From the NCBI GenBank assembly GCA_039819065.1, contig JBCBSS010000040.1, positions 1 to 52,197 of the forward strand: a DNA stretch of 52,197 bases, read 5' to 3'. The notes beneath the pieces are model-generated. The model saw nothing but the letters and a program-made list of their open reading frames with translations. It did not search any database and had not been told where the DNA came from. The translations under genes and the position numbers were made by a program. Position 1 is the first letter of the stretch. The number at the start of each line of letters is the position of its first letter. Below are positions 1 to 8,868 of this stretch, in pieces. This DNA is from JBCBSS01 sp039819065 (GTDB taxonomy: Bacteria > Bacteroidota > Bacteroidia > Cytophagales > Cyclobacteriaceae).

Positions 1-23
1 TAATTCTTTCATCACTCATCATT

Positions 24-428
24 ATGAAAGTCGAAGAAGTCAATACTAACAGAATTGATCACTTTTTCAAGTTAGATCGACTTTATCAACGCTTACAAGT
101 CTATGTCGAAGATATCAGGATTGCGGATTCAGAGGAAGTATGGGTTTTCAAGGAGGTAAACAATCAGGAAATCAAAAACGATCAATTTCTCATTCCAGTG
201 GAGAACATTGAAAGCCCGATCTTTAAGGAATCTGGCCATACCGAGCGTTGCCTATTTAAAGGAAAAGGAGTTTTGCTTGACTTACAATTGAGCTACCCAT
301 ATAGAATACAAGTATCACATATAGCCACTGCATACAGGATGAAGTATTTTAATTCAGGTATATCAACAGAGATGGTGGCCTTTCAGCCAGAAAAAGTGAG
401 CTTTAGGTTAGACCCCTTAAACGATTAA
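24..428 (+). CDS. hypothetical protein, 134 aa
   Basis: I do not recognise this protein. It is soluble-looking and charged, with no signal peptide, membrane segment or Cys/His cluster. It opens the window at the first ATG after an AT-rich stretch; a longer gene starting upstream is excluded by the window edge only. Its stop codon lies one base before the ATG of the next gene, so the two are almost certainly co-transcribed. The next product carries a signal peptide, so the pair may act across the inner membrane, but that is inference. No function is proposed. Confidence 0.6.
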   Translation: MKVEEVNTNRIDHFFKLDRLYQRLQVYVEDIRIADSEEVWVFKEVNNQEIKNDQFLIPVENIESPIFKESGHTERCLFKGKGVLLDLQLSYPYRIQVSHIATAYRMKYFNSGISTEMVAFQPEKVSFRLDPLND

Positions 429-429
429 T

Positions 430-1038
430 ATGCTATCGAAATTTGCCATAGGGTTGATATCTTTAGTTGGTTCTATACTGCTTTTCTCATTCCAAGATAC
501 GCATGCTGAGGTTCCATATATTCAACCTCAAGAAACAACCAAATATGGTTTTGTCATAGGTGATCAATGCGGTGAGGTCATTAATACCTATCTCGTAAAC
601 AACGATTTCTCGATACATCTGCTTTTTCCCAATGGTCGGAAGATACTCTGTGGGCAATTTGTCAAAGACACTTTGGAAGGCGTCCTCGATGGGCTCAGCT
701 TCAGAATGACATTTGGCCTTAGAGGAAGAGGACATGGTGTACTATCTGATGGCACGGAGATGCTCATGATCAAGGGTGCCAAAATAAGTCACAAGAAGCT
801 ATGCAGAAGGTTTAAGGTGAATGGATTATATGAAGCATTGAAGCCCTGGTCGAAAGAGGTTAATTTGCCTTTAAACGAGGCTATTGGGTATTATGTGCAT
901 ACTACTCTCGATGATATTTTGGTAACCTTTGTATACGAAACAGGTTACACTCACGAATATTTCGGCCCACAATCTAAATCAAGGACAATAATATCCCACT
1001 ACCTCGCTGGGCAATGGACTTTTAAAGAATCTTTATAG
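430..1038 (+). CDS. secreted hypothetical protein, 202 aa
   Basis: The N-terminus (MLSKFAIGLISLVGSILLFS) is a hydrophobic signal peptide, with likely cleavage after the THA segment near residue 26. The rest is a soluble, mixed alpha/beta-looking domain with two Cys in the first half (DQCGEV, ILCGQF) that could form a disulphide in the periplasm. No catalytic motif or known family is recognised. It follows the previous gene by one base. About 210 bases of non-coding DNA follow it with no obvious feature. Confidence 0.65.
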   Translation: MLSKFAIGLISLVGSILLFSFQDTHAEVPYIQPQETTKYGFVIGDQCGEVINTYLVNNDFSIHLLFPNGRKILCGQFVKDTLEGVLDGLSFRMTFGLRGRGHGVLSDGTEMLMIKGAKISHKKLCRRFKVNGLYEALKPWSKEVNLPLNEAIGYYVHTTLDDILVTFVYETGYTHEYFGPQSKSRTIISHYLAGQWTFKESL

Positions 1039-1252
1039 GTTATGTTGATCAGCAACCGCCTTGTTTAATGTCTGTAAATCCTGAATCAATCACGGTAATA
1101 GAGGTGCACGGTTTTCTCAAACTATAAGCAGGTAGTGCTTTGTAGTCAGTAGACTGATAATAGCGAAAAGGCATAAAATACAGTGGAGCTTAAATCTAAA
1201 ATGATGTTTGAATTCGTATTTAAATTAATTCAGGCAACTCACTCATATAACA

Positions 1253-2026
1253 ATGAAGAACCTCTCAGCTTGGCTTGCTTTTTTGGCGCCTATATTCATG
1301 TTTGTTTTCTCCATTTTGGTCATCCTACAAACGGGTTTTGACGTGACATCGGAATTGGACGAGCCACCGGTGCCGCTTTACATCACACCGTCTGGTTATG
1401 CTTTTATCATATGGCAATTCATTTATCTCGGTTTCATTGGCCTTGGATTTTATCAATTGAGAAAGCAAGTGCGCGATGATATCTCATTTGTCAGGGCAAG
1501 GAAGTATATCATCATCAATAGTTTAGCCAATGCAGCCTGGTTTGTAGCTGTGCTCAACAATAAGGTTTGGATCACCGCCGTGCTTATCGTTGTCCTACTG
1601 TTGACTTTGATCAAAACAGCGGTTCACCTAGAATTGGGTAAACCGGGTGCAGACTGGAAAGAAAAGGTCTTCATAAAGCTCCCGATCGCACTTTATTTTG
1701 GCTGGGTTACATTAGCTACGCCCATAAATATCACGTCTTTCTTATTGATAGATGTCGGTTGGACAGGGCAAGCTTTATTAAACCCACAAATCTGGTCGGT
1801 TATCATTCTTCTGGTTGCCTTTGGCATTATTGCCATGCTGTATTTGCGTAGGAAGGCCAATGGGAGCTACCTGTTAGTGGGAGTATGGGGTCTATTCGCT
1901 ATTTACATAGCCAATCAAAACTTACAGAATTTAGTAGGCTACGTTGCGCTGGGATTAGCAATAACCCTGGTCGTTATTCTTCTATTCACCAGAATCGCTA
2001 ATGGACTTAAGTATAGACTACTATAA
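1253..2026 (+). CDS. TspO/MBR-like integral membrane protein
   Basis: A 257-residue protein that is almost entirely hydrophobic, with seven or eight predicted membrane helices. The segment around residues 45-60 (PSGYAFIIWQFIYLG) and the later AAWFVAVLNNKVWI segment resemble the aromatic-rich core motifs of TspO/tryptophan-rich sensory proteins, which bind porphyrins or other hydrophobic ligands. The length exceeds classical TspO (about 160 aa, five helices), so this is at best a distant, extended member as often seen in Bacteroidota. It lies 13 bases upstream of a clear paralogue in the same orientation, so the two form an operon produced by tandem duplication. The ligand cannot be inferred. 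Confidence 0.6.
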   Translation: MKNLSAWLAFLAPIFMFVFSILVILQTGFDVTSELDEPPVPLYITPSGYAFIIWQFIYLGFIGLGFYQLRKQVRDDISFVRARKYIIINSLANAAWFVAVLNNKVWITAVLIVVLLLTLIKTAVHLELGKPGADWKEKVFIKLPIALYFGWVTLATPINITSFLLIDVGWTGQALLNPQIWSVIILLVAFGIIAMLYLRRKANGSYLLVGVWGLFAIYIANQNLQNLVGYVALGLAITLVVILLFTRIANGLKYRLL

Positions 2027-2039
2027 TCACTAATATCAT

Positions 2040-2825
2040 ATGAAAACGCTTTTCAGAATCCTCGCTTTCCTCGGACCACTCTTACAGTTTGGAATGGCCA
2101 TACTTTCAGTTTTCGTTACCGATTTTATTGATTTAAAGACTAAATATGGACTGCCCGAAGAGCTTTACCTTGAGCCCGCTGGTGCGGCCTTCGCGGTTTG
2201 GAATATCATTTTTCTGAGCTTTATTGTTCTGGGCATTTATCAACTTAAGCCGTCACTGAAGGATGATCAACGTTGGGTAAGTGCCAGACCTTTTATTTTT
2301 GTGAGTTGCATGGGTAATATCATCTGGTTTCTCGGGGATTTCAGCACCAATCTCACCATCAGCCTATTTGGCTTTCTGATTATGTTGGTAACGCTTACCA
2401 AACTCAACAACATCTTCAAGTTAGGTGAGAAGAGCGTTTCTCAGCGTGAGCGTTGGCTGGTTAAATTTCCTATTTCCATTTTCTATGGATGGATCAGTAT
2501 TGCTTTTCCGCTCGGTGTGACGCTTTGGCTCATGCAGACTTTTGGTCTATCAGGTTATGAGGTGTTGAGTCCCGAGGCTTGGTCTGTTCTTGTGATTGTT
2601 GTAGCGTTGGCGATATTCGGCTATCTGTTGTGGAAGAGAAAAGTCAGCGTGGTGTTTATTTCAGCAGTTGTATGGGGACTTTTCTGGATTTTTGTTGCCA
2701 ATCTTAACGATAAGTTGTCTTTGACTATTGCAGCTTCAGCTGCTGCTACATTACTGCTGATTGAATTAGTTGTTGTTAAGTTAGCATTGAATAAACGGTT
2801 GGTAGAAACCAAAAGCCATTTATAG
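2040..2825 (+). CDS. TspO/MBR-like integral membrane protein, paralogue
   Basis: A 261-residue membrane protein built like its upstream neighbour: the same opening (LAFLGP), the same PAGAAFAVWNIIFLSFIVLGIYQL segment, the shared xxWxxxD/NN and GWISIAFPLG regions, and a similar number of helices. The two proteins clearly arose by duplication and may work as a heteromeric pair. As with the first copy, assignment to the TspO/tryptophan-rich sensory protein group rests on motif resemblance only. No terminator with a U-tract was seen downstream before the convergent lipoprotein gene. Confidence 0.6.
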   Translation: MKTLFRILAFLGPLLQFGMAILSVFVTDFIDLKTKYGLPEELYLEPAGAAFAVWNIIFLSFIVLGIYQLKPSLKDDQRWVSARPFIFVSCMGNIIWFLGDFSTNLTISLFGFLIMLVTLTKLNNIFKLGEKSVSQRERWLVKFPISIFYGWISIAFPLGVTLWLMQTFGLSGYEVLSPEAWSVLVIVVALAIFGYLLWKRKVSVVFISAVVWGLFWIFVANLNDKLSLTIAASAAATLLLIELVVVKLALNKRLVETKSHL

Positions 2826-2915
2826 TTTATTCAATAGGTGATAATCTGAAATTATGGTTCACTAGACAGTTGTTTGCTATTTAATCATATGAGGTAACTT
2901 AAATGATATAAAACG

Positions 2916-3632
2916 TTACGATCTGCCTTTAAATGATAAGATAGACTCTCTTAACAATGGGTCATTCGTTTCAATTATAGCTTCAATATTACTTTTTAAG
3001 TACATGTATTTGAAGGCTTTAACGCTTCCTTCATTGATTTGTGATGTAATGATATGCTGACCACTGCCATAGATGAAATATTCACCTGACTCGTAAATGG
3101 GCGAGCCCAATAACGCAGTCAAATCGTCTTTAGATTTACCCACCAAATCCAGTTGCCCCAAGCTGGGATCATTTAAGCTACTTTGCAGTAAGACCAGCGT
3201 TTCTTCGATGGTCAGATAATAATCTTTACCTATTGGTTTTTTGGTGGCCGTGATAATGTAGAACTGTTTTTGAGAAGGAAATTCCATGCCAGACTCATGC
3301 TTTAACCGTCTTTGCTCTGTAAAGAAAAAATAGGAGTAATATCCGCCGTTCTCGTGCTTAAAAAGTGGTAATTCGCGCCCCACCGGTGAGCTATGGGAGG
3401 ACCTTTGGTATGTTTTAAATGCTTTTAGATCAAAAAGGCTGTCAATGATAAACGGGGGTCTGACTGGCGTTTCAATTTCGGATACGACGCTATCTTCTTT
3501 AATAACTTCCGCAACTGGCTCTTCCTGTGCAGTAGTTGTAGCCTCTTCCTCTTTGGTCTCTTTCACATTGGATTGACAACTAACTGTTATCAGGGCAATG
3601 GCCAAAAATATTACGTTCAAGAGGTTTCTCAT
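2916..3632 (-). CDS. lipoprotein of unknown function, 238 aa
   Basis: The start is placed at the ATG whose product begins MRNLLNVIFLAIALITVSC: a type II signal peptide with the lipobox ending in Cys19. An upstream in-frame ATG six codons earlier is possible but would weaken the signal peptide. After the lipobox comes an acidic, low-complexity Glu/Thr linker (residues about 23-50), typical of Bacteroidota surface or periplasmic lipoproteins, then a globular domain with no recognised motif. It shares orientation with the BspA-like gene upstream (81 bases away) and may be co-transcribed. No function is assigned. Confidence 0.65.
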   Translation of the reverse strand: MRNLLNVIFLAIALITVSCQSNVKETKEEEATTTAQEEPVAEVIKEDSVVSEIETPVRPPFIIDSLFDLKAFKTYQRSSHSSPVGRELPLFKHENGGYYSYFFFTEQRRLKHESGMEFPSQKQFYIITATKKPIGKDYYLTIEETLVLLQSSLNDPSLGQLDLVGKSKDDLTALLGSPIYESGEYFIYGSGQHIITSQINEGSVKAFKYMYLKSNIEAIIETNDPLLRESILSFKGRS

Positions 3633-3713
3633 GAATTCAAGATAAGACAATTTGAGGAAAGATGATATGGTTGGGCTTCGAACCGGAATTCTACACCACG
3701 AATACCATAATCG

Positions 3714-6700
3714 CTACCTAACTACTTTAACCCAACCTTTAAAGTTGCTTTGCCCTGATGGGGTAGTTCCTTCAATCTTTATCTCATAGTAATAAGTAGC
3801 GCTGGCTACCAGTTTACCATTCTTGCGACCATCCCATGGCTGGTAGGCGCCGGTGCTTTGAAACATTAAACCGCCCCAACGGTTGAAAACCGATATCTCA
3901 ATAACCTCATAGTCTTCGATTCCAGCAATTTCCCAGATGTCATTCTTAGCATCCCCATTGGGAGAGAATACATTAGGGATTGTGAGATCGCTCTTTATAA
4001 TTATAGGAAATTCTACAAAGACGCTATCGTTATCTGTACAGTTTCTGGCGTCGGTAACCGAAAGCCCAAACCAACCTGTTGTATCAGCAGTGAAGGTACT
4101 GGCCACAGAACCATCATTCCATAGGTAGTTGAGTGGTTCGGTGCCATTCTCGATCATGGCCGATATTTCGACGACTTGATCATTCCGTATGGTATCCAGG
4201 GAAAGCTCAAGCGGAATAGGTTCAGGAACAAGCACTTCAAGGGTATCTGAACAGCCGTATTGGTCGTATGCGATTACTGCGTTCATGCCCGCATTAGCCC
4301 GAGCGTATAGTTCACCACTTAATACCTGCGCTCCCTCATTCCAATTGTAAGTGTATGGGGCAGTTCCCCCAACTGTACTTAACAGTATCGTACCGCTTTC
4401 CGGATCATCGCATAATGGCGCCTCTACATTCGCCATGCTTACGTCCAGATCGGTAGTGACGTTGACCATGAATGATACAGATTCCTGAACCCCATCGGCA
4501 TCGGTAGCGGTATATTCGACCACTGTTTCTCCCAGCGGAAAGGCATCACCACTATTGAAGTTGGAGTTAATGCTTACGACATTACACCTTACCAGTGGTT
4601 CATCCCATGTCACGGTCGCACTACAATTAGCAGCGTTGGTCTCTAGTTCGATATCATCTGGGCTGGCAACAATGAGGTTCGAAAGGGTATCCAACACTGT
4701 TATTTGTGCGAGGCAAAAAGTAATATGGCCGTTACCGTCATCCACCCAAAGGGTATCAGTAGTGGTGAGATTCACCTGGTTACAGTTAAAAAGTGTTTGC
4801 TGAAGTGACAAGGAAACCGGCGCACAATTGTCAAAAGAATCGGCTCCTATGGCGTCAGGGTCTAGCACCAAGGTGGAATCGCGATGTACGATATATAGCG
4901 TGGTGTCCTTGCAAATGGCAGTAGGGGCAATATTCTCCAGCCCGGCATCATCGAATGTCCAATTGTATCTGTCGATCATGCTTTGACGGGCTTCCTTCCC
5001 GACACAATAAACGGCTAAATTAGCCTGGAAATCAATTGTATCATTTAAATCTCTTGCCGCCCAGCCAATCAAAAGGCTGTCATAATTGGCAATAGAGAGC
5101 GGCACATTGCGGAACATGTCGTTGGCCTCTTCCAGGTTACTGACATCCCATGATCCCAGGTTTTGATCGAAGGTGACGCAGCTGAAAAACATTGAACTCA
5201 TATCAGTGACCTGACTGACATCCCACGAGCTAAGGTCATGGTTAAAATCGAGCGTACCATATAGCATCTCCCGCATGTTGATTACATTAGATACATCCCA
5301 TGCTGAAATGTCCTGGTTGAAGTCAATAGCTTGTCTAAATACCCTGAACATATTGGTAACATTAGATACATCCCATGTACTGATGTCTTGATTAAAGTCT
5401 CTGGCTGCGAAAAACATAGATTGCATATCAGTTACGCTGGAAGTATTCCAATTGGAAAGTCGCGAATTAAATACCGGGGTTTCTGAGAACATGTTGCTCA
5501 TGTCCCTTACACTGGACACATCCCAGTTATTCAGATCTTGATTGAATACCAGAGCCCTTGAAAACATAGCTCGCATAGTTTCGACCTTCGACACGTCCCA
5601 CATACCGATGTCTTGATTGAATACCTCCGCTCTGTTGAACATGAAGCTCATATTCAAAACATTAGAAGTATTCCAACCCGAGATATCTATGTTAAAATTA
5701 TTCGTATTGGAAAACATGTGCTGCATGGTAGTGACTTGCCCCACATTCCAAGAACTGATGTCCTGATTGAAGATACGGGCTTGCGAAAACATATATCGCA
5801 TATCGGTCACATTGGAAACGTCCCATGAGCTAATATCCTGATCAAATACAACTGCTCCACGGAACATGTAGGCCATACCTTGTGCATTGCTCACATTCCA
5901 ATTGGTGATGGGTGCATTGAACAATCTCGCGCCGTTGAACATATAGTCGAATTCGATACCATTGGATACATCCCAGCCGGAAATATCCTGATCGAAGCTG
6001 GATGCCTGGTCAAACAGAAAGCTGAAGTTGGTGATGTTTGAAACATCCCAGGTAGAAATGTCCTGGTTGAAGGAAGTGGCTCTAGTAAACATCCCTCGCA
6101 AAGAGGTCAGCTCGGGGAACACCCAAGAGCCTAACGGTTGATTGAACGCGCTAGCCCCTCTGAACATAAAGCCTGCGTTAGTCAAGCTGTCTAATTGCCA
6201 ACTGCTGATATCCTGATTGAATGATTCGGCCTGTGAGAACATGGTGCCCATATTCCTCACCTTGCTCACGTCCCAATTACCGATATTCTGATTGAATGCT
6301 GTTGCATCGGCAAAGGTAAAGCGCATGCTTTCGACATTACCGACATCCCAATTATCAAGAGGTTGGTTAAATACTGTACAACGTTGAAAGGTGCCATCCA
6401 GGTCAGTGATGGTGCTTACGTTCCAGTGATTGATATTGCTATTGAAATTTGAGCAAAGCGTGAAAGCATTCGCTAAAGTTCTTACATTGCTCAAGTCGGG
6501 AGCGTCTGTAGCCGAAATATTAAAATTGATACAACGATGAAAAGCAGAAGAAAAACTCCGCCATTGGATATCACCCCATTGTGATACATCCAACAGTTTC
6601 TCGCTGTCAGTATCTTGATCATTCGGAAAAGTAATGGCCGGGAAAGTACCCCTTATTCGGATGGTATAAGTACCGGGAGCACCAAAATCATGGCTGAAGT

Positions 6701-6905
6701 CACCCGTGATACCCATACGATCAAATACACCATCATTATCCACGTCTACATCATATAAATAGGTCAGGTTGGGATTGGTAGTAATAAGAATAGAACTGCT
6801 GTTCGAAGTGCCGGTGTTATCAGTCTTCCAGGTACTGATGAATGGAAGCTGTGCGAAAGCGACATGGCTGGTGAAAAAAATGAAAACGAAAACAACATTT
6901 CTCAT
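3714..6905 (-). CDS. giant secreted BspA/DUF285-repeat protein with type IX secretion C-terminal domain
   Basis: About 1063 aa. A signal peptide (MRNVVFVFIFFTSHVAFAQ) is followed by an N-terminal beta-rich region, then about 18 tandem repeats of 25 residues (roughly residues 125-605) with the pattern FNQDIsxWDVSnVtxMxxMF. This is the signature of DUF285/BspA-type surface repeats, related to leucine-rich repeats and usually involved in adhesion. Next come Cys-containing beta domains, one HYR-like (ETVVEYTATDADG) and one SprB-like (GGTAPYTYNWNEG). The last 85 residues (IPNVFSPNGDAKNDIWEI ... GWVKVVR) match the gliding-motility CHU_C/T9SS type B sorting domain, so the protein should be exported through the outer membrane and anchored outside. 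An alternative ATG three codons upstream (6914) is equally readable. Confidence 0.9.
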   Translation of the reverse strand: MRNVVFVFIFFTSHVAFAQLPFISTWKTDNTGTSNSSSILITTNPNLTYLYDVDVDNDGVFDRMGITGDFSHDFGAPGTYTIRIRGTFPAITFPNDQDTDSEKLLDVSQWGDIQWRSFSSAFHRCINFNISATDAPDLSNVRTLANAFTLCSNFNSNINHWNVSTITDLDGTFQRCTVFNQPLDNWDVGNVESMRFTFADATAFNQNIGNWDVSKVRNMGTMFSQAESFNQDISSWQLDSLTNAGFMFRGASAFNQPLGSWVFPELTSLRGMFTRATSFNQDISTWDVSNITNFSFLFDQASSFDQDISGWDVSNGIEFDYMFNGARLFNAPITNWNVSNAQGMAYMFRGAVVFDQDISSWDVSNVTDMRYMFSQARIFNQDISSWNVGQVTTMQHMFSNTNNFNIDISGWNTSNVLNMSFMFNRAEVFNQDIGMWDVSKVETMRAMFSRALVFNQDLNNWDVSSVRDMSNMFSETPVFNSRLSNWNTSSVTDMQSMFFAARDFNQDISTWDVSNVTNMFRVFRQAIDFNQDISAWDVSNVINMREMLYGTLDFNHDLSSWDVSQVTDMSSMFFSCVTFDQNLGSWDVSNLEEANDMFRNVPLSIANYDSLLIGWAARDLNDTIDFQANLAVYCVGKEARQSMIDRYNWTFDDAGLENIAPTAICKDTTLYIVHRDSTLVLDPDAIGADSFDNCAPVSLSLQQTLFNCNQVNLTTTDTLWVDDGNGHITFCLAQITVLDTLSNLIVASPDDIELETNAANCSATVTWDEPLVRCNVVSINSNFNSGDAFPLGETVVEYTATDADGVQESVSFMVNVTTDLDVSMANVEAPLCDDPESGTILLSTVGGTAPYTYNWNEGAQVLSGELYARANAGMNAVIAYDQYGCSDTLEVLVPEPIPLELSLDTIRNDQVVEISAMIENGTEPLNYLWNDGSVASTFTADTTGWFGLSVTDARNCTDNDSVFVEFPIIIKSDLTIPNVFSPNGDAKNDIWEIAGIEDYEVIEISVFNRWGGLMFQSTGAYQPWDGRKNGKLVASATYYYEIKIEGTTPSGQSNFKGWVKVVR

Positions 6906-7143
6906 GACCCACAATTAGATGAAAAAATGGCCTATTCAGACATGCTATATGGTTAGTAGTTTTTAATAGGACAAAGTCTACTATAGTACCTGATAAGCCG
7001 TAGTATCACATTCTGTAGATCAAATATAAGACAAACGGTACCCAAATAAAATAAAGCCTAGATCAGCTCTATATCTCCTACTGATAAACTGAAGATGTCA
7101 AATTCGAATCATTGACCAAAGATGAGTAGGTCTGTTGAAGTTT

Positions 7144-7884
7144 TCATCTCACAGACCAGATCAATTTACGCTGGAGATCGGACGCCTTGGTTCGGTAGGG
7201 ACTGTCACTTTGGATGACCTCCGTAAGCAAGAAACCGGCTTTTTCCTTTTGATGTGTTTTGATATAGGATAACGCCAAAAACCATTGTGAATGCATGGCT
7301 GCATCCGGATGATTTAATGCAACGGCCTTTTGGAATTCATCAATGGCCCGATCATAATCATCGATATTTAATAAGCAATTGCCTCGATACAGTGCTACTT
7401 CATATTGCAGGCTATCCTCAACCACCAAAGAAAACGCTTGGGCAGCTTTTTGATAGTCTCCCAAACTGTATAGTTGCATAGCCTGATAATAATGGTCATC
7501 CGCCGCAGATGTACTACGCGTAATCGGCGTTTCGGGAAGGGGCGAATAATAGTGCTCAAAAAGTGAAGCATCAGACGGTAACAAGAAGTAGCCAATGGTG
7601 ATGAGTATGAGCAGTGATGCGGCCACTTTGTAATACCAACTTATCGCACTTTTTGAAGATAAAGAACCTCTTTTTAATATGGCTTCTTCCTTCAATTCCT
7701 GGCGTAACAAGGTGTCATCCTCTACAAGAATAGCCTGTACCATTGTTTTTTGTAGTTGCACCTCTTCAGCAAAGTTGTCGGATGATTTGAGCTTTTCTTC
7801 AAAGAGAGCCTGCTCGGATGAAGATAGCTCATCGCCCAGATGTCTGGTAATTAGATCAATATCTTGCTGAGAAAGTGATGCCAT
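7144..7884 (-). CDS. membrane-anchored TPR protein, probable sigma-factor partner
   Basis: A 246-residue protein. Residues 1-75 resemble the helical N-terminus of anti-sigma factors (LITRHLGDELSSSEQALFEE), but without the zinc-binding His/Cys set. One membrane helix follows (SWYYKVAASLLILITIGYF, about 82-100), then three TPR-like repeats (for example AMQLYSLGDYQKAAQAFSLV and YRGNCLLNIDDYDRAIDEF). The start ATG shares one base with the stop of the sigma-factor gene (TGATG), so translation is coupled. By analogy with ECF sigma/anti-sigma pairs it may hold the sigma factor at the inner membrane and sense partners through the periplasmic TPR part. The topology and role are inference. Confidence 0.75.
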   Translation of the reverse strand: MASLSQQDIDLITRHLGDELSSSEQALFEEKLKSSDNFAEEVQLQKTMVQAILVEDDTLLRQELKEEAILKRGSLSSKSAISWYYKVAASLLILITIGYFLLPSDASLFEHYYSPLPETPITRSTSAADDHYYQAMQLYSLGDYQKAAQAFSLVVEDSLQYEVALYRGNCLLNIDDYDRAIDEFQKAVALNHPDAAMHSQWFLALSYIKTHQKEKAGFLLTEVIQSDSPYRTKASDLQRKLIWSVR

Positions 7885-8438
7885 CAGGCTTTTACTTTTT
7901 TAACTATCTCCAACCATTTTTTATAGCATCTGGCCTTAGTGACTTTAGCCGAATTAGCATTGGAAAGCTGCATTTTAGCAGCTATTTCCTCCATGCTGTA
8001 TTTGTAAATGTAAAAATAACGAAGAATTTTTTGGCACGATTCGCCAAGTTGTCTGAAAGAATCCAACGATTGTTTCAGCAATTCTTCTTTGTATTCATTG
8101 TCATCATCATGTTCATCGTATAAGAAGACCTTGACCTCATGCGCCTTATTCCTACTCCTGTTGGCGTAGTAATCCTGCTCACGCTTCATGTTGACGCAAG
8201 TGGTATATATGTAATTACGAATACTAGTGATGCGTTCTATCTTCCCTTGCAGCACTTTCTTTCTGAAATTGAGTATAGCATCAATTAATATATCCTCTGC
8301 ATCCTCCAATGGACATTTAAACTTTCTTTGAATATTACTAATACAATAGGCGCCATGCTCTTCAAATACAGTTTTCAGGTATCGGTTATCACCATGCTTA
8401 AATTGGGTTTTTATTAAGTCAAATTCTGTTTGATTCAT
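7884..8438 (-). CDS. ECF-type RNA polymerase sigma factor
   Basis: 184 aa with the layout of sigma-70 family ECF factors. A region 2-like segment (residues about 20-95) contains LEDAEDILIDAILNFRKKV and SIRNYIYTTCVNM, which fit the core-binding and -10 recognition helices. A C-terminal region 4 helix-turn-helix (SCQKILRYFYIYKYSMEEIAAKM, then SNANSAKVTKARCYKKW) should read the -35 element. The two are joined by an acidic linker (YDEHDDDNEYKEE). The gene overlaps the downstream membrane TPR gene and is divergent from the leader-peptide ORF and CHAT gene, which are plausible targets. A 16-base inverted repeat lies just upstream of its start. Confidence 0.9.
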   Translation of the reverse strand: MNQTEFDLIKTQFKHGDNRYLKTVFEEHGAYCISNIQRKFKCPLEDAEDILIDAILNFRKKVLQGKIERITSIRNYIYTTCVNMKREQDYYANRSRNKAHEVKVFLYDEHDDDNEYKEELLKQSLDSFRQLGESCQKILRYFYIYKYSMEEIAAKMQLSNANSAKVTKARCYKKWLEIVKKVKA

Positions 8439-8450
8439 CTAGAATGATGC

Positions 8451-8466
8451 TCAGCACGTGTGCTGA
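8451..8466. promoter_or_regulatory. inverted repeat upstream of sigma-factor gene
   Basis: Perfect arms TCAGCAC and GTGCTGA are separated by two bases, about 13 bases upstream of the sigma-factor ATG. It could be an operator or a 5'-leader hairpin controlling translation of the sigma gene. On the plus strand it is followed by an A4T6 tract, so a bidirectional terminator-like role is also possible. Confidence 0.4.
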
Positions 8467-8477
8467 AAATTTTTTCT

Positions 8478-8492
8478 GTTAACGTTGTTAAC
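8478..8492. promoter_or_regulatory. second inverted repeat in the divergent intergenic region
   Basis: Two GTTAAC half-sites flank a GTT centre, placed between the sigma-factor start and the leader-peptide start. The position in a 139-base divergent promoter region suggests a regulator-binding site for one or both directions. No -33/-7 Bacteroidota promoter could be fixed with confidence. Confidence 0.3.
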
Positions 8493-8577
8493 CTTGCGAT
8501 GCTTATTTCATAATAGGTCGGTGGTAGCCGAAAAACCCAAAATAGAGTAGGCATAATTAAAAACTAATTATACTATT

Positions 8578-8748
8578 ATGAAAGCCAAAAAACTAAACCT
8601 GAACGATTTAAAAGTGAAAAGCTTTGTGACATCATTTGAAGGCAATCGTGAAAGTACCGTTAAAGGAGGGTCAAATGCTGTAACGCATAATTTTTTATGT
8701 AACACTGATCGTACTTCCCGAGGATGCTCTGTCCAAATTTGTGACTAA
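8578..8748 (+). CDS. candidate RiPP (class I lanthipeptide-like) precursor peptide, 56 aa
   Basis: This ORF is short. The leader is lysine-rich and hydrophobic-patterned: MKAKKLNLNDLKVKSFVTSF, then an ESTVKGG ending at residues 30-31. Bacteroidota natural-product precursors, including pinensin-type class I lanthipeptides, share a LxLxxLxVxSFVT block and a double-Gly end, as I recall the family. The 25-residue core after GG contains Cys41, Cys50 and Cys55 plus six Ser/Thr, enough for up to three thioether rings. A hairpin follows the stop. No LanB, LanC or peptidase-transporter gene is present in the window, so the modifying enzymes would have to be elsewhere. The neighbours are an ECF sigma factor (divergent) and a CHAT protease (120 bases downstream). 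Confidence 0.72.
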   Translation: MKAKKLNLNDLKVKSFVTSFEGNRESTVKGGSNAVTHNFLCNTDRTSRGCSVQICD

Positions 8749-8770
8749 CACTCTTCAAGTACATCATACC

Positions 8771-8794
8771 GAACCAGCCTCTTAACGCTGGTTC
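8771..8794 (+). terminator. hairpin after the precursor-peptide ORF
   Basis: A perfect 8-bp stem, GAACCAGC with GCTGGTTC, and an 8-base loop, 23 bases after the peptide stop codon. The downstream sequence is AACCTTTATC, so the T-tract is weak. It may be a partial terminator or a processing/attenuation hairpin that sets peptide mRNA well above CHAT mRNA. Confidence 0.5.
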
Positions 8795-8868
8795 AACCTT
8801 TATCTAAATGGTACTTTCTTTCTTTTAAATATTATTTTCACCTATTTCGGCCAGCTAAACTCTAAAGA

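Noticed and set aside
8751..8868. A possible second small peptide between the leader ORF and CHAT
   Set aside because: No ORF with a leader-like start and no GG motif; only a hairpin is visible.
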